Source of the DNA: UBA1422 sp041859095
GTDB taxonomy: Bacteria; Bacillota; Clostridia; Peptostreptococcales; Anaerovoracaceae
Assembly: GCA_041859095.1 (NCBI GenBank)
Contig: JBHEKY010000015.1
Coordinates: forward strand, 62,001 to 126,000
DNA: 64,000 nt
Direction of reading: 5' to 3'
Both the position numbers and the translations under genes were made by a program. Of the stretch, positions 32,274 to 41,847 are shown one piece after another. Below the pieces are notes generated by a model. The model saw only the letters and a list, made by a program, of their open reading frames with translations, did not search any database and was not told where the DNA came from. The stretch's first letter is position 1. Each line of letters begins with the position of its first letter.

Positions 32274-35009
32274 ATGAATAATCGAATTATCATCATCGAT
32301 GGAAACAGTTTGTTGAACCGGGCCTATTATGCGATGCAGCGTCCGATGATTACAAAAGAAGGGCTTTATACACAAGGGGTATACGGCTTTCTTAATATGC
32401 TCCAAAAAATAAAAAGAGACTATGAAAGTAGCTATATCACTGTTGCCTTTGACAGAAAAGCACCGACATTCAGACACTTGGAATTCAAAGAATACAAGGC
32501 AGGCAGAAAGAAAATGCCACCGGAACTCGCTATGCAACTTCCGCTCTTAAAAGAGGTGTTAGAAGCGATGAAAATCCGGATTCTTGAAATCGACGGATTT
32601 GAAGCAGATGATATTATTGGCACAGTTTCCCGTGAGGCGGAAGAAAAAGGTCTCACACCATTAATTATTACTGGAGACAAGGATGAATTGCAGCTTGCCT
32701 CTGAAACCACAAAAGTCATAATCACCCGAAAAGGGATATCAGAATTTGAACTCTATGATTACAATGCGATGGTTGAAACCTATGGGTTTCCACCGACTCA
32801 ATTCGTCGATTATAAAGGTCTGATGGGCGACCCTTCGGACAACATACCCGGTTTGCCAGGCGTTGGCGAAAAAACCGCCAGAAAGCTGGTCATAGAATAC
32901 GGCACCATCGAAAATTTACTTGATCATGTCGAAGAAATAGAAAACCAACGGCTCAAGAAAATCATCGAGGACAATCAACAACAGGCAAGAATGAGCAAAC
33001 GGCTGGCAACCATCGTTAGGGTAGTGCCCATTGAGGTTGACTTCGCAGATTATTTGTGGGAAGCACCGGATCATAACAAACTGGTGGAACTATATATTAA
33101 ACTTGAATTTAACAGCTTTTTGAATAAGCTTACGGGTGGAAGCGACGCAAACACAAAAGCAACAGCTCCAAAACCAACCGTTTTACATGCAACAGTATCA
33201 AAAAATCTGTCCGCTGATACTCAGATTTCATTTGATATCACTGGACTTGACTCGGATTCACAAGAATCCCTTGAAACAGATCCCAAACCAATCTCTTTAG
33301 AAGAGGATGTTTCCGTTGGGGTGATGCCTGAACCGCTTGGTTTTGTTGAGTTCGAAAAACAAATCAGTGATGGTGAGGAAGTTGTTATTAAGGTTTTTAG
33401 CGACGGAAGCCATGTTACAGTACCGACAATTTTGGGTATCGCACTACTAAAACAAGAGATTTATTACTTCATTGAACCAATCCACACAAAAAAACTGATA
33501 CATGTTATAACCGACAAAAACATCCAGTTGCTGGGGCATGACTTAAAAGAAGATTATTATTCACTGTTTTGGCATGGTATGACTCACTTTAATACAAGAT
33601 ATGACACTGCGATAGCTCAATATCTGCTGGACTCGTCTCGGAGCAATTATTCCCTTAAGGTGCTTGCCCAAGAATATTGCCGACAAGAATTAATGGAAGG
33701 TGATAATACAAAGGCAAACGGATATAGTTGGTGCAGCTTGGTCCATCTGATTCAAACCATACAAGAACCGCGGGTTTCAGCGGAAGGCATGGCTCAAATT
33801 TTCGAGGAAGTTGAATTGCCTTTGATTGAACCTATGGCATATTTAGAATATACCGGATTTGCAATTGATTCGAAAGTCTTGAAAACTACCGGGAACTATA
33901 TCAACAAAAAAATCGAAGAGATTACAAAGATAATATACGAGTTGGCTGGAGAGACTTTCAATATCAGTTCGCCCGCTCAGTTGGGGCCTATTCTCTTTGA
34001 TAAATTGGGATTGCCCACTGGGAAAAAGACCAAGACTGGATATTCAACCAATGCGGAGGTCTTAGATAATCTCCGCGACCAGCATGAAATCGTTCCGCTG
34101 ATTCTAGAATATCGGATGCTTACGAAATTGCGTGGAACCTATATTGATGGATTATTGCCATTAATCCATACTGATGGAAAAATACATGCACATTTCAACC
34201 AAACGGTAGCGGCAACAGGAAGAATTAGCAGCAATGAACCGAATCTACAAAATATCCCTATCCGTCAGGAACCCGGTAGAAGCATCCGGAAGGCGTTTGT
34301 TCCTTCCACTGCGGAATACATATTGATGGGAGCAGATTATTCTCAGATTGAATTGCGAATCCTGGCTCACTTAAGTCAGGACCCTGTGCTGATAGATGCG
34401 TTCAACTCAGGCGATGACATCCATAAAATCACAGCAGCGAACGTCTTGGGCGTACCGGAAGATCAAATTACTATAGCCGATCGGACCAAAGCTAAGGCAG
34501 TAAATTTTGGTGTTATTTATGGCATGAGTGCATTTGGTCTATCTTCGGAATTAAACATCCCAAGAAAAGAAGCCGATACGTACATCAAAGAGTATTTTAT
34601 AAAACACCAAAAGGTAAAAGAATTCATGGATTCACTTGTTGCCGAGGCAAAGGAGCTGGGGTATGTGACGACAATTTTGGGTAGAAAAAGATTTATCCCA
34701 GAAATCACGGCTTCCAATTACATGGTGCGCCAGTTTGGGGAACGGCTTGCTATGAATAGCCCCATTCAAGGTAGCGCGGCAGACATCATAAAAATTGCAA
34801 TGCTAAGGGTGTATAGATCATTGCGTGAAGGAAATTTTAAATCCAGATTAATCCTGCAGGTGCATGATGAATTAATACTTGAGGTTCATCAAGACGAAGT
34901 TACCTCGGTGACCAAGATTCTGAAGGATGGAATGGAGAATGCTATCAAATTAAATGTGAAAGTAGACGCTGCCTTACACCAGGGATTAAATTGGTACGAT
35001 TTGAAATAG
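32274..35009 (+). CDS. polA: DNA polymerase I
   Basis: 911 residues, full length. Order: 5' nuclease domain (1-290, GFEADDIIGT and LMGDPSDNIPGLPGVGEKTA), a degenerate 3'-5' exonuclease domain (about 300-520), and the polymerase domain (530-911) with motif A DYSQIELR, motif B KAVNFGVIYG and motif C VHDELILE. In the exonuclease region the DxE motif reads as FDIT and the NxxxD motif as HDLKED, so proofreading is probably lost, as in Bacillus-type Pol I. Followed by coaE after 7 bases. Confidence 0.95.
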   Translation: MNNRIIIIDGNSLLNRAYYAMQRPMITKEGLYTQGVYGFLNMLQKIKRDYESSYITVAFDRKAPTFRHLEFKEYKAGRKKMPPELAMQLPLLKEVLEAMKIRILEIDGFEADDIIGTVSREAEEKGLTPLIITGDKDELQLASETTKVIITRKGISEFELYDYNAMVETYGFPPTQFVDYKGLMGDPSDNIPGLPGVGEKTARKLVIEYGTIENLLDHVEEIENQRLKKIIEDNQQQARMSKRLATIVRVVPIEVDFADYLWEAPDHNKLVELYIKLEFNSFLNKLTGGSDANTKATAPKPTVLHATVSKNLSADTQISFDITGLDSDSQESLETDPKPISLEEDVSVGVMPEPLGFVEFEKQISDGEEVVIKVFSDGSHVTVPTILGIALLKQEIYYFIEPIHTKKLIHVITDKNIQLLGHDLKEDYYSLFWHGMTHFNTRYDTAIAQYLLDSSRSNYSLKVLAQEYCRQELMEGDNTKANGYSWCSLVHLIQTIQEPRVSAEGMAQIFEEVELPLIEPMAYLEYTGFAIDSKVLKTTGNYINKKIEEITKIIYELAGETFNISSPAQLGPILFDKLGLPTGKKTKTGYSTNAEVLDNLRDQHEIVPLILEYRMLTKLRGTYIDGLLPLIHTDGKIHAHFNQTVAATGRISSNEPNLQNIPIRQEPGRSIRKAFVPSTAEYILMGADYSQIELRILAHLSQDPVLIDAFNSGDDIHKITAANVLGVPEDQITIADRTKAKAVNFGVIYGMSAFGLSSELNIPRKEADTYIKEYFIKHQKVKEFMDSLVAEAKELGYVTTILGRKRFIPEITASNYMVRQFGERLAMNSPIQGSAADIIKIAMLRVYRSLREGNFKSRLILQVHDELILEVHQDEVTSVTKILKDGMENAIKLNVKVDAALHQGLNWYDLK

Positions 35010-35016
35010 GAGTAAT

Positions 35017-35616
35017 ATGAAAATAATTGGATTGACAGGGGGCATCGGAAGCGGAAAAACAACTGTAACCGAATTCCTAAAGGACAAAGGACACCACGTT
35101 GTAGATGCTGATGTGATTGCGCGTAAGATCGTAGAACCTGGTACGAAAGTCCTAGGTGAATTAGTATCACATTTTGGCAAAGTGATTCTTCGACCTGACG
35201 GCACATTGAACCGCCAGAAACTAGCAGAACTTTCATTCGTCAATCCTACACAAAAGGCTGCTCTCGATCAAATTACCCATGGTGCAATTTTAGATAATAT
35301 TTCAAAAGAAATTGAAACAATCAAGACGAAGCACAACCCGACAATTGTTTTTGTTGATGCGGCGCTTCTGGTTGAGACCGGTTTATATCTTAAAATGGAT
35401 GAAGTGTGGCTCGTCACAGCAGATGAGGAAATGCGGATTCAACGCGTGGCAGATCGAGATCATATTGAAGCCGAAAGGGTGAAACTACGAATCCAAACTC
35501 AGATGAGCGACGAACAAAAGGCACGACATTCATTTCGTATTATCAATAATTCAGGCACAAAAAAAGAACTTTATGAAACGTTAGAGAAAATATTGAGGGA
35601 TTATGAAACTGTTTAG
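35017..35616 (+). CDS. coaE: Dephospho-CoA kinase
   Basis: 199 residues. P-loop GLTGGIGSGKTT at residues 5-16, DADVIARKI and the lid RIQRVADRD segment. Phosphorylates dephospho-CoA in the final step of CoA synthesis. It is close behind polA, a common polA-coaE order, and overlaps the next gene by 14 bases. Confidence 0.95.
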   Translation: MKIIGLTGGIGSGKTTVTEFLKDKGHHVVDADVIARKIVEPGTKVLGELVSHFGKVILRPDGTLNRQKLAELSFVNPTQKAALDQITHGAILDNISKEIETIKTKHNPTIVFVDAALLVETGLYLKMDEVWLVTADEEMRIQRVADRDHIEAERVKLRIQTQMSDEQKARHSFRIINNSGTKKELYETLEKILRDYETV

Positions 35617-37279
35617 AAAAGAGAATTTGTACATTCGCACGACCCAGGAAACCGAAGAACCAATCAAAAAAAGAAATTGGCTGATTTACTCCGGAGCCGG
35701 TATTTTTTTAATGCTTGTTATCATATCCCTGTTTTTCGTAGAAGGCTCTTTGTTTCCTACAAAAGATGATACCGAATACAAAACGTCACAAGATGTAATT
35801 CTACCCATGGTAAGTGTTTCTTCATTCAATCCGTTGATTTCAAAAGATGAAGACATTTATTATATATCAAAACTGATTTATGATGGTCTCTTTACTTTGG
35901 ATGAAACCATGACACCCACGCCACAACTAGTTGAAAGTTATACAATTAGCAATGAAGAGCAATCGATTACGTTGAAGTTGCGACAGCGTGTTGTTTGGCA
36001 TGACGGTACAGAATTCAAAGCAGAAGATGTAAAGTATTCAATTGATGCATATAAAGCTGCAGGGGACAGAAGCATTTATCAGAATGATATTTCAAAAATT
36101 AAGAACGCAAAGATAGATGGAAGCGATACGGTCACGATATATTTTAATGATTCAACGGAGATGGGTTTGGACTTGTTAACGTTTCCAATCCTACCGAAAC
36201 ATCAATTTGACAAAATAGGAGAAGCGCTGGACAAAGTAACCGGATTTAAGCCCATCGGAACGGGAGCATATAAATACGATAGTTTCGATCCAACCTCTCA
36301 GTTGATATTGGTTGCCAACAGTGAATACTATGGAGAAACCGCCAAAAATTCGTTAGTGTTTCAAGTCTTGCCCAATCAATTAAATTTCTTTAATCTGTTG
36401 AAAGCAAGTAATTTATCCTTGATTATTTCAAATGATGCCACCAGGGAATCAGAGATTTCCGGCGAAAATGTCACGGTGGTTGATTTTCCATCTAACGAAG
36501 TAGAATACCTTGGTTATAATTTTATGCAGCCGGATTTGGCTAAAAAAAGCGTCAGAAAGGCCATCGCCTGTGCGATCAATGCAACAGAGATTATTGACGA
36601 AAGTTACTATGGAAGTGGAATCACAAATGATACTATTTATTTTCCCAACTATCTGGGGGTTGATCCTTTGAAGGAACCTTATGAATTTGATAGAGCATTA
36701 TCAGAGGAATATCTACAAAAAGCAGGCTACGTGGACAAAAACGAGGATGGTTATCTTGACAATTCGGAAGGTGAGACGTTGACATTTCGAATTTTGGTGA
36801 ACCTTGAAAACAGTTCACGCCTGCTGGCCGCAAAACAAATTGTGTCATATCTCCAGAATATTGGGATCAACGCCATAATTGACGAAGTTGATTGGGAAAC
36901 CTATCAACTTCAACTGAAAACAAGGGATTTTGATTTGTATCTAGGGGGCATGAAAATTTCAAGAAGCATGGATTTGCGTTTTATGCTGTCACAGAATGGC
37001 GAATACAATTACCTTGGCTACAGCAACGGAAAACTAGATGAATTGCTTAATCAAATGAGAAGTGGATTGACCCCCGATGAAATGAAGGAGACTTATGCGG
37101 AAATTCGGGATATTGTTCAAAAAGATCTTCCCTATTTTTGCCTGCTATACAAAACAAATGGTGCGATTCAATCCCCAGCATTAGTCGGGGATGTAATGCC
37201 ATCATTTGATGATTATTATCGTGGTTGTAAAACTTGGTATTGTAGATATGAAGTCACTACGGTGGACGCAACAGAATAA
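35603..37279 (+). CDS. Membrane-anchored family 5 extracellular solute-binding protein
   Basis: 558 residues. A cytoplasmic basic start of about 25 residues, one transmembrane helix (about 27-48) and no lipobox, so it is anchored by a signal-anchor rather than a lipid. The rest is a full SBP_bac_5 fold (LISKDEDIYYISKLIYDGL, VVWHDGTEFKAEDVKYSI) for peptides or nickel. A loop near residue 382 reads DKNEDGYLDNSE, a perfect EF-hand-like Ca2+ pattern. No permease or ATPase genes are adjacent, so it is an orphan or serves another role; it overlaps coaE. Confidence 0.85.
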   Translation: MKLFRKENLYIRTTQETEEPIKKRNWLIYSGAGIFLMLVIISLFFVEGSLFPTKDDTEYKTSQDVILPMVSVSSFNPLISKDEDIYYISKLIYDGLFTLDETMTPTPQLVESYTISNEEQSITLKLRQRVVWHDGTEFKAEDVKYSIDAYKAAGDRSIYQNDISKIKNAKIDGSDTVTIYFNDSTEMGLDLLTFPILPKHQFDKIGEALDKVTGFKPIGTGAYKYDSFDPTSQLILVANSEYYGETAKNSLVFQVLPNQLNFFNLLKASNLSLIISNDATRESEISGENVTVVDFPSNEVEYLGYNFMQPDLAKKSVRKAIACAINATEIIDESYYGSGITNDTIYFPNYLGVDPLKEPYEFDRALSEEYLQKAGYVDKNEDGYLDNSEGETLTFRILVNLENSSRLLAAKQIVSYLQNIGINAIIDEVDWETYQLQLKTRDFDLYLGGMKISRSMDLRFMLSQNGEYNYLGYSNGKLDELLNQMRSGLTPDEMKETYAEIRDIVQKDLPYFCLLYKTNGAIQSPALVGDVMPSFDDYYRGCKTWYCRYEVTTVDATE

Positions 37280-37326
37280 TGGTGGGTTGGTTTTTGAAAA
37301 ATATATCCGTTTCTCCTGAATATCGG

Positions 37327-37355
37327 TTGACAAAGGCAGTGATTTTATATATTGT
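37327..37355 (+). promoter_or_regulatory. Promoter for tRNA-Leu(GAG)
   Basis: Consensus TTGACA (37327-37332) with TATTGT at 37350-37355 after 17 bases (or TATATT at 37348 after 15). Confidence 0.55.
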
Positions 37356-37373
37356 ATTCAAGGAATCGGGTTT

Positions 37374-37457
37374 GCGCCCGTGGCGGAACGGCAGACGCGC
37401 ACGTTTGAGGGGCGTGTGATTAATATCGTACCAGTTCAAGTCTGGTCGGGCGCACCA
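37374..37457 (+). tRNA. tRNA-Leu (anticodon GAG)
   Basis: 84 bases with encoded CCA. Acceptor GCGCCCG pairs with CGGGCGC. The anticodon stem CACGT/GCGTG holds loop TTGAGGG (anticodon GAG). A class II variable arm and the T arm ACCAG-TTCAAGT-CTGGT are present. Confidence 0.93.
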
Positions 37458-37466
37458 AACAAGTTG

Positions 37467-37493
37467 AAAAAGCTCTGTGAATGAGCTTTTTTT
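37467..37493 (+). terminator. Intrinsic terminator after tRNA-Leu(GAG)
   Basis: A 9-bp stem AAAAAGCTC (37467-37475)/GAGCTTTTT (37483-37491), a 7-base loop and a T-rich tail. Confidence 0.85.
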
Positions 37494-37591
37494 ATTTTTT
37501 GTGATTTCAAATTGCAGTAGCTTCACATGTGAAGTCATGTTAGAAATGGATGGAATTTTTAATGGTGTTGGTATCATTTACCCATTGATTC

Positions 37592-37600
37592 TGATATAAT
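37592..37600 (+). promoter_or_regulatory. Extended -10 promoter for the RND transporter
   Basis: TGATATAAT (37592-37600) lies 24 bases before the ATG, followed by a CGGAGGTAG ribosome site. No clear -35. Confidence 0.5.
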
Positions 37601-37623
37601 TCTATCGTTATCGGAGGTAGAAG

Positions 37624-40600
37624 ATGATCTCAAAATTCAGCATAAAAAAGCCCTTTACTATCTTTGTCATGGTGGTATTGATTATTGTATTTGGATTCGT
37701 TTCTTATACAAAAATGACACCGGACTTATTTCCAAGCATGGATTTGCCTTATGTGGTAGTCATGACTTCATATTTTGGTGCTACACCTGAAGAAGTTGAG
37801 ACGGTGGTAACAAAGCCTATGGAGCAACAAATGGCTACATTAGGGAATCTAGAGAGTATGCAGTCGATATCTTCCGAAAACTACTCAACAATCATTCTAC
37901 AATTCAAAAATGATACCAATCTGGATACGATATCAGTGGATATCAGAGATAAAATTGACTTGGTGGCTGGTCAGTGGGGTGAGATGGTCAGCAAACCTAT
38001 TGTCCTGAAACTAAACCCTGATATGATGCCGATTACGGTAGCTGCAGTTTCGATGAAAGGGAGCAGCAATGTTGAAACATCGGATTTCTTAAACAAAGAG
38101 TTGCTCCGGCGCCTGGAGGGAACAGATGGTGTAGCCAGTGTGTCTACTGCAGGAATGGTTGAAAATATTATTCAAGTCAATCTAAACCAAGACAAAATCG
38201 AAAGTATGAACAAACAAATAAGAGATGCGCTCATCAAAAATTTTGGTGAGGCTTATGGGGCTGTCTCATCAGGCATTCGATCAGCAAATAATCAAGTAAC
38301 AACCTTGTCGGCTTCGAAAAAAGAAATAATTGAAGCACAGTTGGGGGTTGCGGAACAATTTGACGCAGCGCAAATTATGCTGATTATCAAGAGTTCCGAG
38401 TTGGCGGCTACTCTTGCTTCGAACCCTTCCATGTCTGAGCTACTCAAGCCACAAATACAAGCAGTGGATGCGGGATTATTGGAACTTTATGACCAAAAGG
38501 ATAAGATTTTTGCGAATTTGGGCAACTCTATGTCTGACGTTTCATCCGCTCAAGTGATGCTTCAGGTTACCTTGAATCAACTCGAAGCCTCCTTGTCAGA
38601 AGTGGAGTCAACACGGGATGCTTCGATTTCAGCAGCAAATTTGACCGGAATCCTGTCCATGGATAACGTCTCGGCAATTATTTCTGCACAAAACCTGGAT
38701 ATGCCTGCAGGATATGTGCAAGATGGTAGTAGTGAGATTATGGTATCGGTAGGAGAAAAATTCGAGAACATTGAAGAAATACAGAATTTGGTAGTTTTGA
38801 ACTTGGGGATTGAGGGTGTTTCACCCATACTGCTTTCAGATGTCGCTGATATCAGCAATTTTAATACTGCAGGCGAAACATATGCCAAAATTAATGGAGA
38901 AGATGGGGTACTTCTAACATTCCAAAAGCAATCAGACTATGCGACGACAGACGTAGCTCAAAATATACAAGAAAAATTTGGAGATTTGGAAGCTCAATAT
39001 GAAGGGTTAGAATTCACAACCTTATCCGACCAGGGAGAGTACATTTATATAGTCATTGATTCGGTTTTGGGCAATCTTTGGATTGGTGCACTCTTGGCGA
39101 TTATGGTCTTGATCTTTTTCCTGAGGGATTTTCGTCCCACACTAATAACCGCGCTTAGTATTCCAATTAGTTTGACTTTTGCGATTGTACTAATGTACTT
39201 CAGTGGAGTTACCCTTAATGTTATCTCTCTTGCCGGACTTGCTGTAGGGGTTGGCATGCTAGTGGATAATTCTATCGTTGTCATTGAAAATATATTCAGA
39301 TTACGCGGGCTGGGGTTAAGTAAGGTGCAAGCAGCACTTTCCGGTGTTTCTCAAATGAGTGGTGCAATTACTGCATCAACGCTTACCACTTTATGTGTAT
39401 TCTTACCGCTCATATTTGTAGAAGGCATCACCAAACAAATCTTCACGGACATGGCATTAACAGTAACCTACTCCTTGATGGCTAGTTTGCTGGTGGCGTT
39501 GACCCTTGTTCCGGCTTTGGGAAGATTTTTGCTCGTCAAGACTGGAGAGAGCAGTGTGTTAAATAGCAAAAGTAATTTACTCACGAAATACAAGCAGTTG
39601 GTGGCACTTGCCTTAAAACACAAAAAACTGGTTTTGGCAATCTCAATTCTTCTACTTTTTGCAACAGCAGGCTTATCATATGTGAAGGGGTTTGAATACA
39701 TGCCATCAATGGCTAGCCCTGAGATATCTGCAAATCTAGAGTTCTCAACAGATAACTCTCTGATAGAGACTGCAACCGCATCTGATGCGATTTCTGATGT
39801 TTTATCATCCATGGATGGTGTCGAAACTGTAAGTGTTATGCTTGCTTCAGATTCCGGAGGCATCTTTGGTATGGGTGGCACAGCCACAGATTTTTCTACG
39901 ATAAGCATTTATATTCTTTTAGACGAAAACCAAGTGAAGCAAAGTGCAGTGGTAACTGAAAAAATAAAAATGCTTGCCGAAAAATATAATGCAAAAGCAG
40001 AAATATTTGGAGGCGCCGACATTTCTAATTCTGCTGCGTTGGGTGGAGGTGGAATCAGTATCAATGTATATGCAGATGATTTGGACGATTTGCGCACAGC
40101 TACCCAAATCATCGAAGAAGCTTTAGTAAAAGTCGATGGTATTGAGGAAGTATCGGACAGTACCGAAGGCACGGTACCGGAACTGAGAATTACGGTTGAT
40201 AAGAATACAGCAATGAAAAATGGTTTAACGGTTGCGCAAGTATATGCACAAATCTCTGGCTTGCTGACAGAAAACAAGACATCCACCTCCATACGGTATT
40301 TGGGGAATACAAGAGAAGTGATAATCACTGCAGATACAACAAACAATTTAGATGTCCAAAGCATCGATAATCTCATACTGAATACAAAAGATGGACAGAC
40401 AGGACAAACCGGGACAGTCAAATTGACCGACATTGCAACGATTACGCGGGATGAAACCCTGAAGAGCATTTCCCATCTTGATCAGAACCGCGAGCTGACT
40501 GTCAATGCTACAATATTGGAAGATGAGAATATAACCTTAGTAACAAAGTTGGCGAAAGAAAAAGTGGAGTTGCTTGATTTGCCTACAGGAATCATGTATG

Positions 40601-41169
40601 AATTTGAAGGGGAAGATAAAGCGATTATGGATGCTATGGAGCAACTAGTCCTAATGATGGCTTTAGGCTTATTGCTGATTTACTTGGTTATGGTAGCCCA
40701 ATTCCAATCCATGCGTGCACCATTTATTGTGATGTTAACAGTGCCTCTTGCGTTTACCGGGGGCTTAATTGCACTATTATTTAGCGGCAAAGAGGTTAGT
40801 GTGGTATCAATGATCGGTTTCATTATGCTTATGGGTATCATCGTGAACAATGCCATTGTTCTGATTGATACCATGAATCGCTTCAGAATTGATGGAATGG
40901 AAAAAAGAGAAGCCATTATCGAGGCTGGAGCTGCCAGGTTACGTCCTGTCTTGATGACCGCAGTGACGACCGTACTCGCCCTCATTCCAATGGCATTGGG
41001 TTTTGGAACTGGTGCAGAATTAATACAACCGGTTGCCTTGGTTTGTGTCGGCGGACTTACGTATGGTACATTTATGACCTTGCTAGTCATTCCTGCGTTA
41101 TACGACTGGTTGGGAGCGAAAAAAATCTCTGTAATTTCTGAAGAAGAGTTGACGATTCGGGATTTATAA
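37624..41169 (+). CDS. RND-family efflux permease (AcrB/SwrC-like)
   Basis: 1181 residues. Classic RND layout: TM1 at 13-32, a large outside loop, TM2-6, a second loop and TM8-12. The N-terminal FSIKKPFTIFVMVV and the TM4 proton-relay segment VGMLVDNSIVVIENI (one Asp where AcrB has two) are present. The first outside loop has an extra, probably helical segment of about 150 residues (about 195-350), seen in many Gram-positive RND proteins. No membrane-fusion or outer-membrane partner gene is adjacent. Substrate unknown. It stands alone between two tRNA-Leu genes. Confidence 0.9.
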   Translation: MISKFSIKKPFTIFVMVVLIIVFGFVSYTKMTPDLFPSMDLPYVVVMTSYFGATPEEVETVVTKPMEQQMATLGNLESMQSISSENYSTIILQFKNDTNLDTISVDIRDKIDLVAGQWGEMVSKPIVLKLNPDMMPITVAAVSMKGSSNVETSDFLNKELLRRLEGTDGVASVSTAGMVENIIQVNLNQDKIESMNKQIRDALIKNFGEAYGAVSSGIRSANNQVTTLSASKKEIIEAQLGVAEQFDAAQIMLIIKSSELAATLASNPSMSELLKPQIQAVDAGLLELYDQKDKIFANLGNSMSDVSSAQVMLQVTLNQLEASLSEVESTRDASISAANLTGILSMDNVSAIISAQNLDMPAGYVQDGSSEIMVSVGEKFENIEEIQNLVVLNLGIEGVSPILLSDVADISNFNTAGETYAKINGEDGVLLTFQKQSDYATTDVAQNIQEKFGDLEAQYEGLEFTTLSDQGEYIYIVIDSVLGNLWIGALLAIMVLIFFLRDFRPTLITALSIPISLTFAIVLMYFSGVTLNVISLAGLAVGVGMLVDNSIVVIENIFRLRGLGLSKVQAALSGVSQMSGAITASTLTTLCVFLPLIFVEGITKQIFTDMALTVTYSLMASLLVALTLVPALGRFLLVKTGESSVLNSKSNLLTKYKQLVALALKHKKLVLAISILLLFATAGLSYVKGFEYMPSMASPEISANLEFSTDNSLIETATASDAISDVLSSMDGVETVSVMLASDSGGIFGMGGTATDFSTISIYILLDENQVKQSAVVTEKIKMLAEKYNAKAEIFGGADISNSAALGGGGISINVYADDLDDLRTATQIIEEALVKVDGIEEVSDSTEGTVPELRITVDKNTAMKNGLTVAQVYAQISGLLTENKTSTSIRYLGNTREVIITADTTNNLDVQSIDNLILNTKDGQTGQTGTVKLTDIATITRDETLKSISHLDQNRELTVNATILEDENITLVTKLAKEKVELLDLPTGIMYEFEGEDKAIMDAMEQLVLMMALGLLLIYLVMVAQFQSMRAPFIVMLTVPLAFTGGLIALLFSGKEVSVVSMIGFIMLMGIIVNNAIVLIDTMNRFRIDGMEKREAIIEAGAARLRPVLMTAVTTVLALIPMALGFGTGAELIQPVALVCVGGLTYGTFMTLLVIPALYDWLGAKKISVISEEELTIRDL

Positions 41170-41178
41170 TGCTATAAT
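41149..41178 (+). promoter_or_regulatory. Promoter for tRNA-Leu(CAA) and probably yajC
   Basis: TTGACG (41149-41154), 18 bases and consensus TATAAT (41173-41178), embedded in the 3' end of the RND gene. Confidence 0.7.
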
Positions 41179-41189
41179 GACGAAGTCGC

Positions 41190-41276
41190 GCCGGCGTGAT
41201 GGAATTGGCAGACGTGCGGGATTCAAAATCCCGTGGTGGTAACACCGTGTGGGTTCGACCCCCACCGCCGGCACCA
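41190..41276 (+). tRNA. tRNA-Leu (anticodon CAA)
   Basis: 87 bases with encoded CCA. Acceptor GCCGGCG pairs with CGCCGGC. The anticodon stem CGGGA/TCCCG holds loop TTCAAAA (anticodon CAA). A long variable arm and the T arm GTGGG-TTCGACC-CCCAC are present. Confidence 0.95.
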
Positions 41277-41316
41277 CGACTTATATGGATGAGCCAATGT
41301 AATAGGAGGAATAAGA

Positions 41317-41697
41317 ATGGATCAATTAATGACATTTGGACCACTGCTTCTCTTGATAGTGATTATGTATTTCCTGCTGATCAGACCTCAGAGAAAAAGA
41401 GAGAAGTCTGTGAATGAGATGCGCAAAAGCCTCCAAGTAGGAGACGAAATCATTACTATCGGTGGACTATGCGGCAAGATTGTAAAGACCAAAGACGAAA
41501 CCATCGTTGTTCAAGTAGGCGCTGATAAGGTTAAGTTTGAAATGATGAGATGGTCCGTATCAAAGGTAGTGGAAAGTAGCGGTAAAGTTGCTCCCAAGGT
41601 CTCTGAACAACCGGATGCTACTGCAGAAGAACAACCAAAAAAAGCATTACCCAAAAGGATGAAAAAAACAGCACCATCTGACAAGGACGCTGAATAA
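41317..41697 (+). CDS. yajC: Preprotein translocase accessory subunit YajC
   Basis: 126 residues: one N-terminal helix (LLLLIVIMYFLLIRPQRKR, the family signature), the conserved GDEIITIGGLCGKI segment and a charged, Lys-rich tail. Partner of SecDF at the translocon; secDF follows. An AGGAGG site precedes the ATG. No promoter is seen between the tRNA-Leu gene and yajC, so they probably share one transcript. Confidence 0.94.
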   Translation: MDQLMTFGPLLLLIVIMYFLLIRPQRKREKSVNEMRKSLQVGDEIITIGGLCGKIVKTKDETIVVQVGADKVKFEMMRWSVSKVVESSGKVAPKVSEQPDATAEEQPKKALPKRMKKTAPSDKDAE

Positions 41698-41715
41698 TCC
41701 ATCAAAAGAAATCCT

Positions 41716-41746
41716 AAAAGCCTTCTTTTTATTCGAAGGCTTTTTT
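41716..41746 (+). terminator. Intrinsic terminator after yajC
   Basis: Stem AAAAGCCTTC (41716-41725)/GAAGGCTTTT (41735-41744), a 9-base loop and a T-run. It separates tRNA-Leu-yajC from secDF. Confidence 0.88.
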
Positions 41747-41766
41747 GTTTGTTTGAATTGAAAAAT

Positions 41767-41808
41767 CAAGTGTTTTCACTTGTTAAAACAGTGAAATCGT
41801 AGTAAAAT
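41767..41808 (+). promoter_or_regulatory. Promoter for secDF with overlapping palindrome
   Basis: TTGTTA (41780-41785), 17 bases, TAAAAT (41803-41808). The -35 overlaps a perfect palindrome CAAGTG-TTTT-CACTTG (41767-41782), which could be an operator. Confidence 0.55.
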
Positions 41809-41847
41809 ATACACTAATGCAAAAATATTCATAAGGTGGGTAAAGAT

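Noticed and set aside
37374..41276. Integrated mobile island between the tRNA-Leu genes
   Set aside because: No integrase, no direct repeat of either tRNA 3' end, and only one gene lies between.
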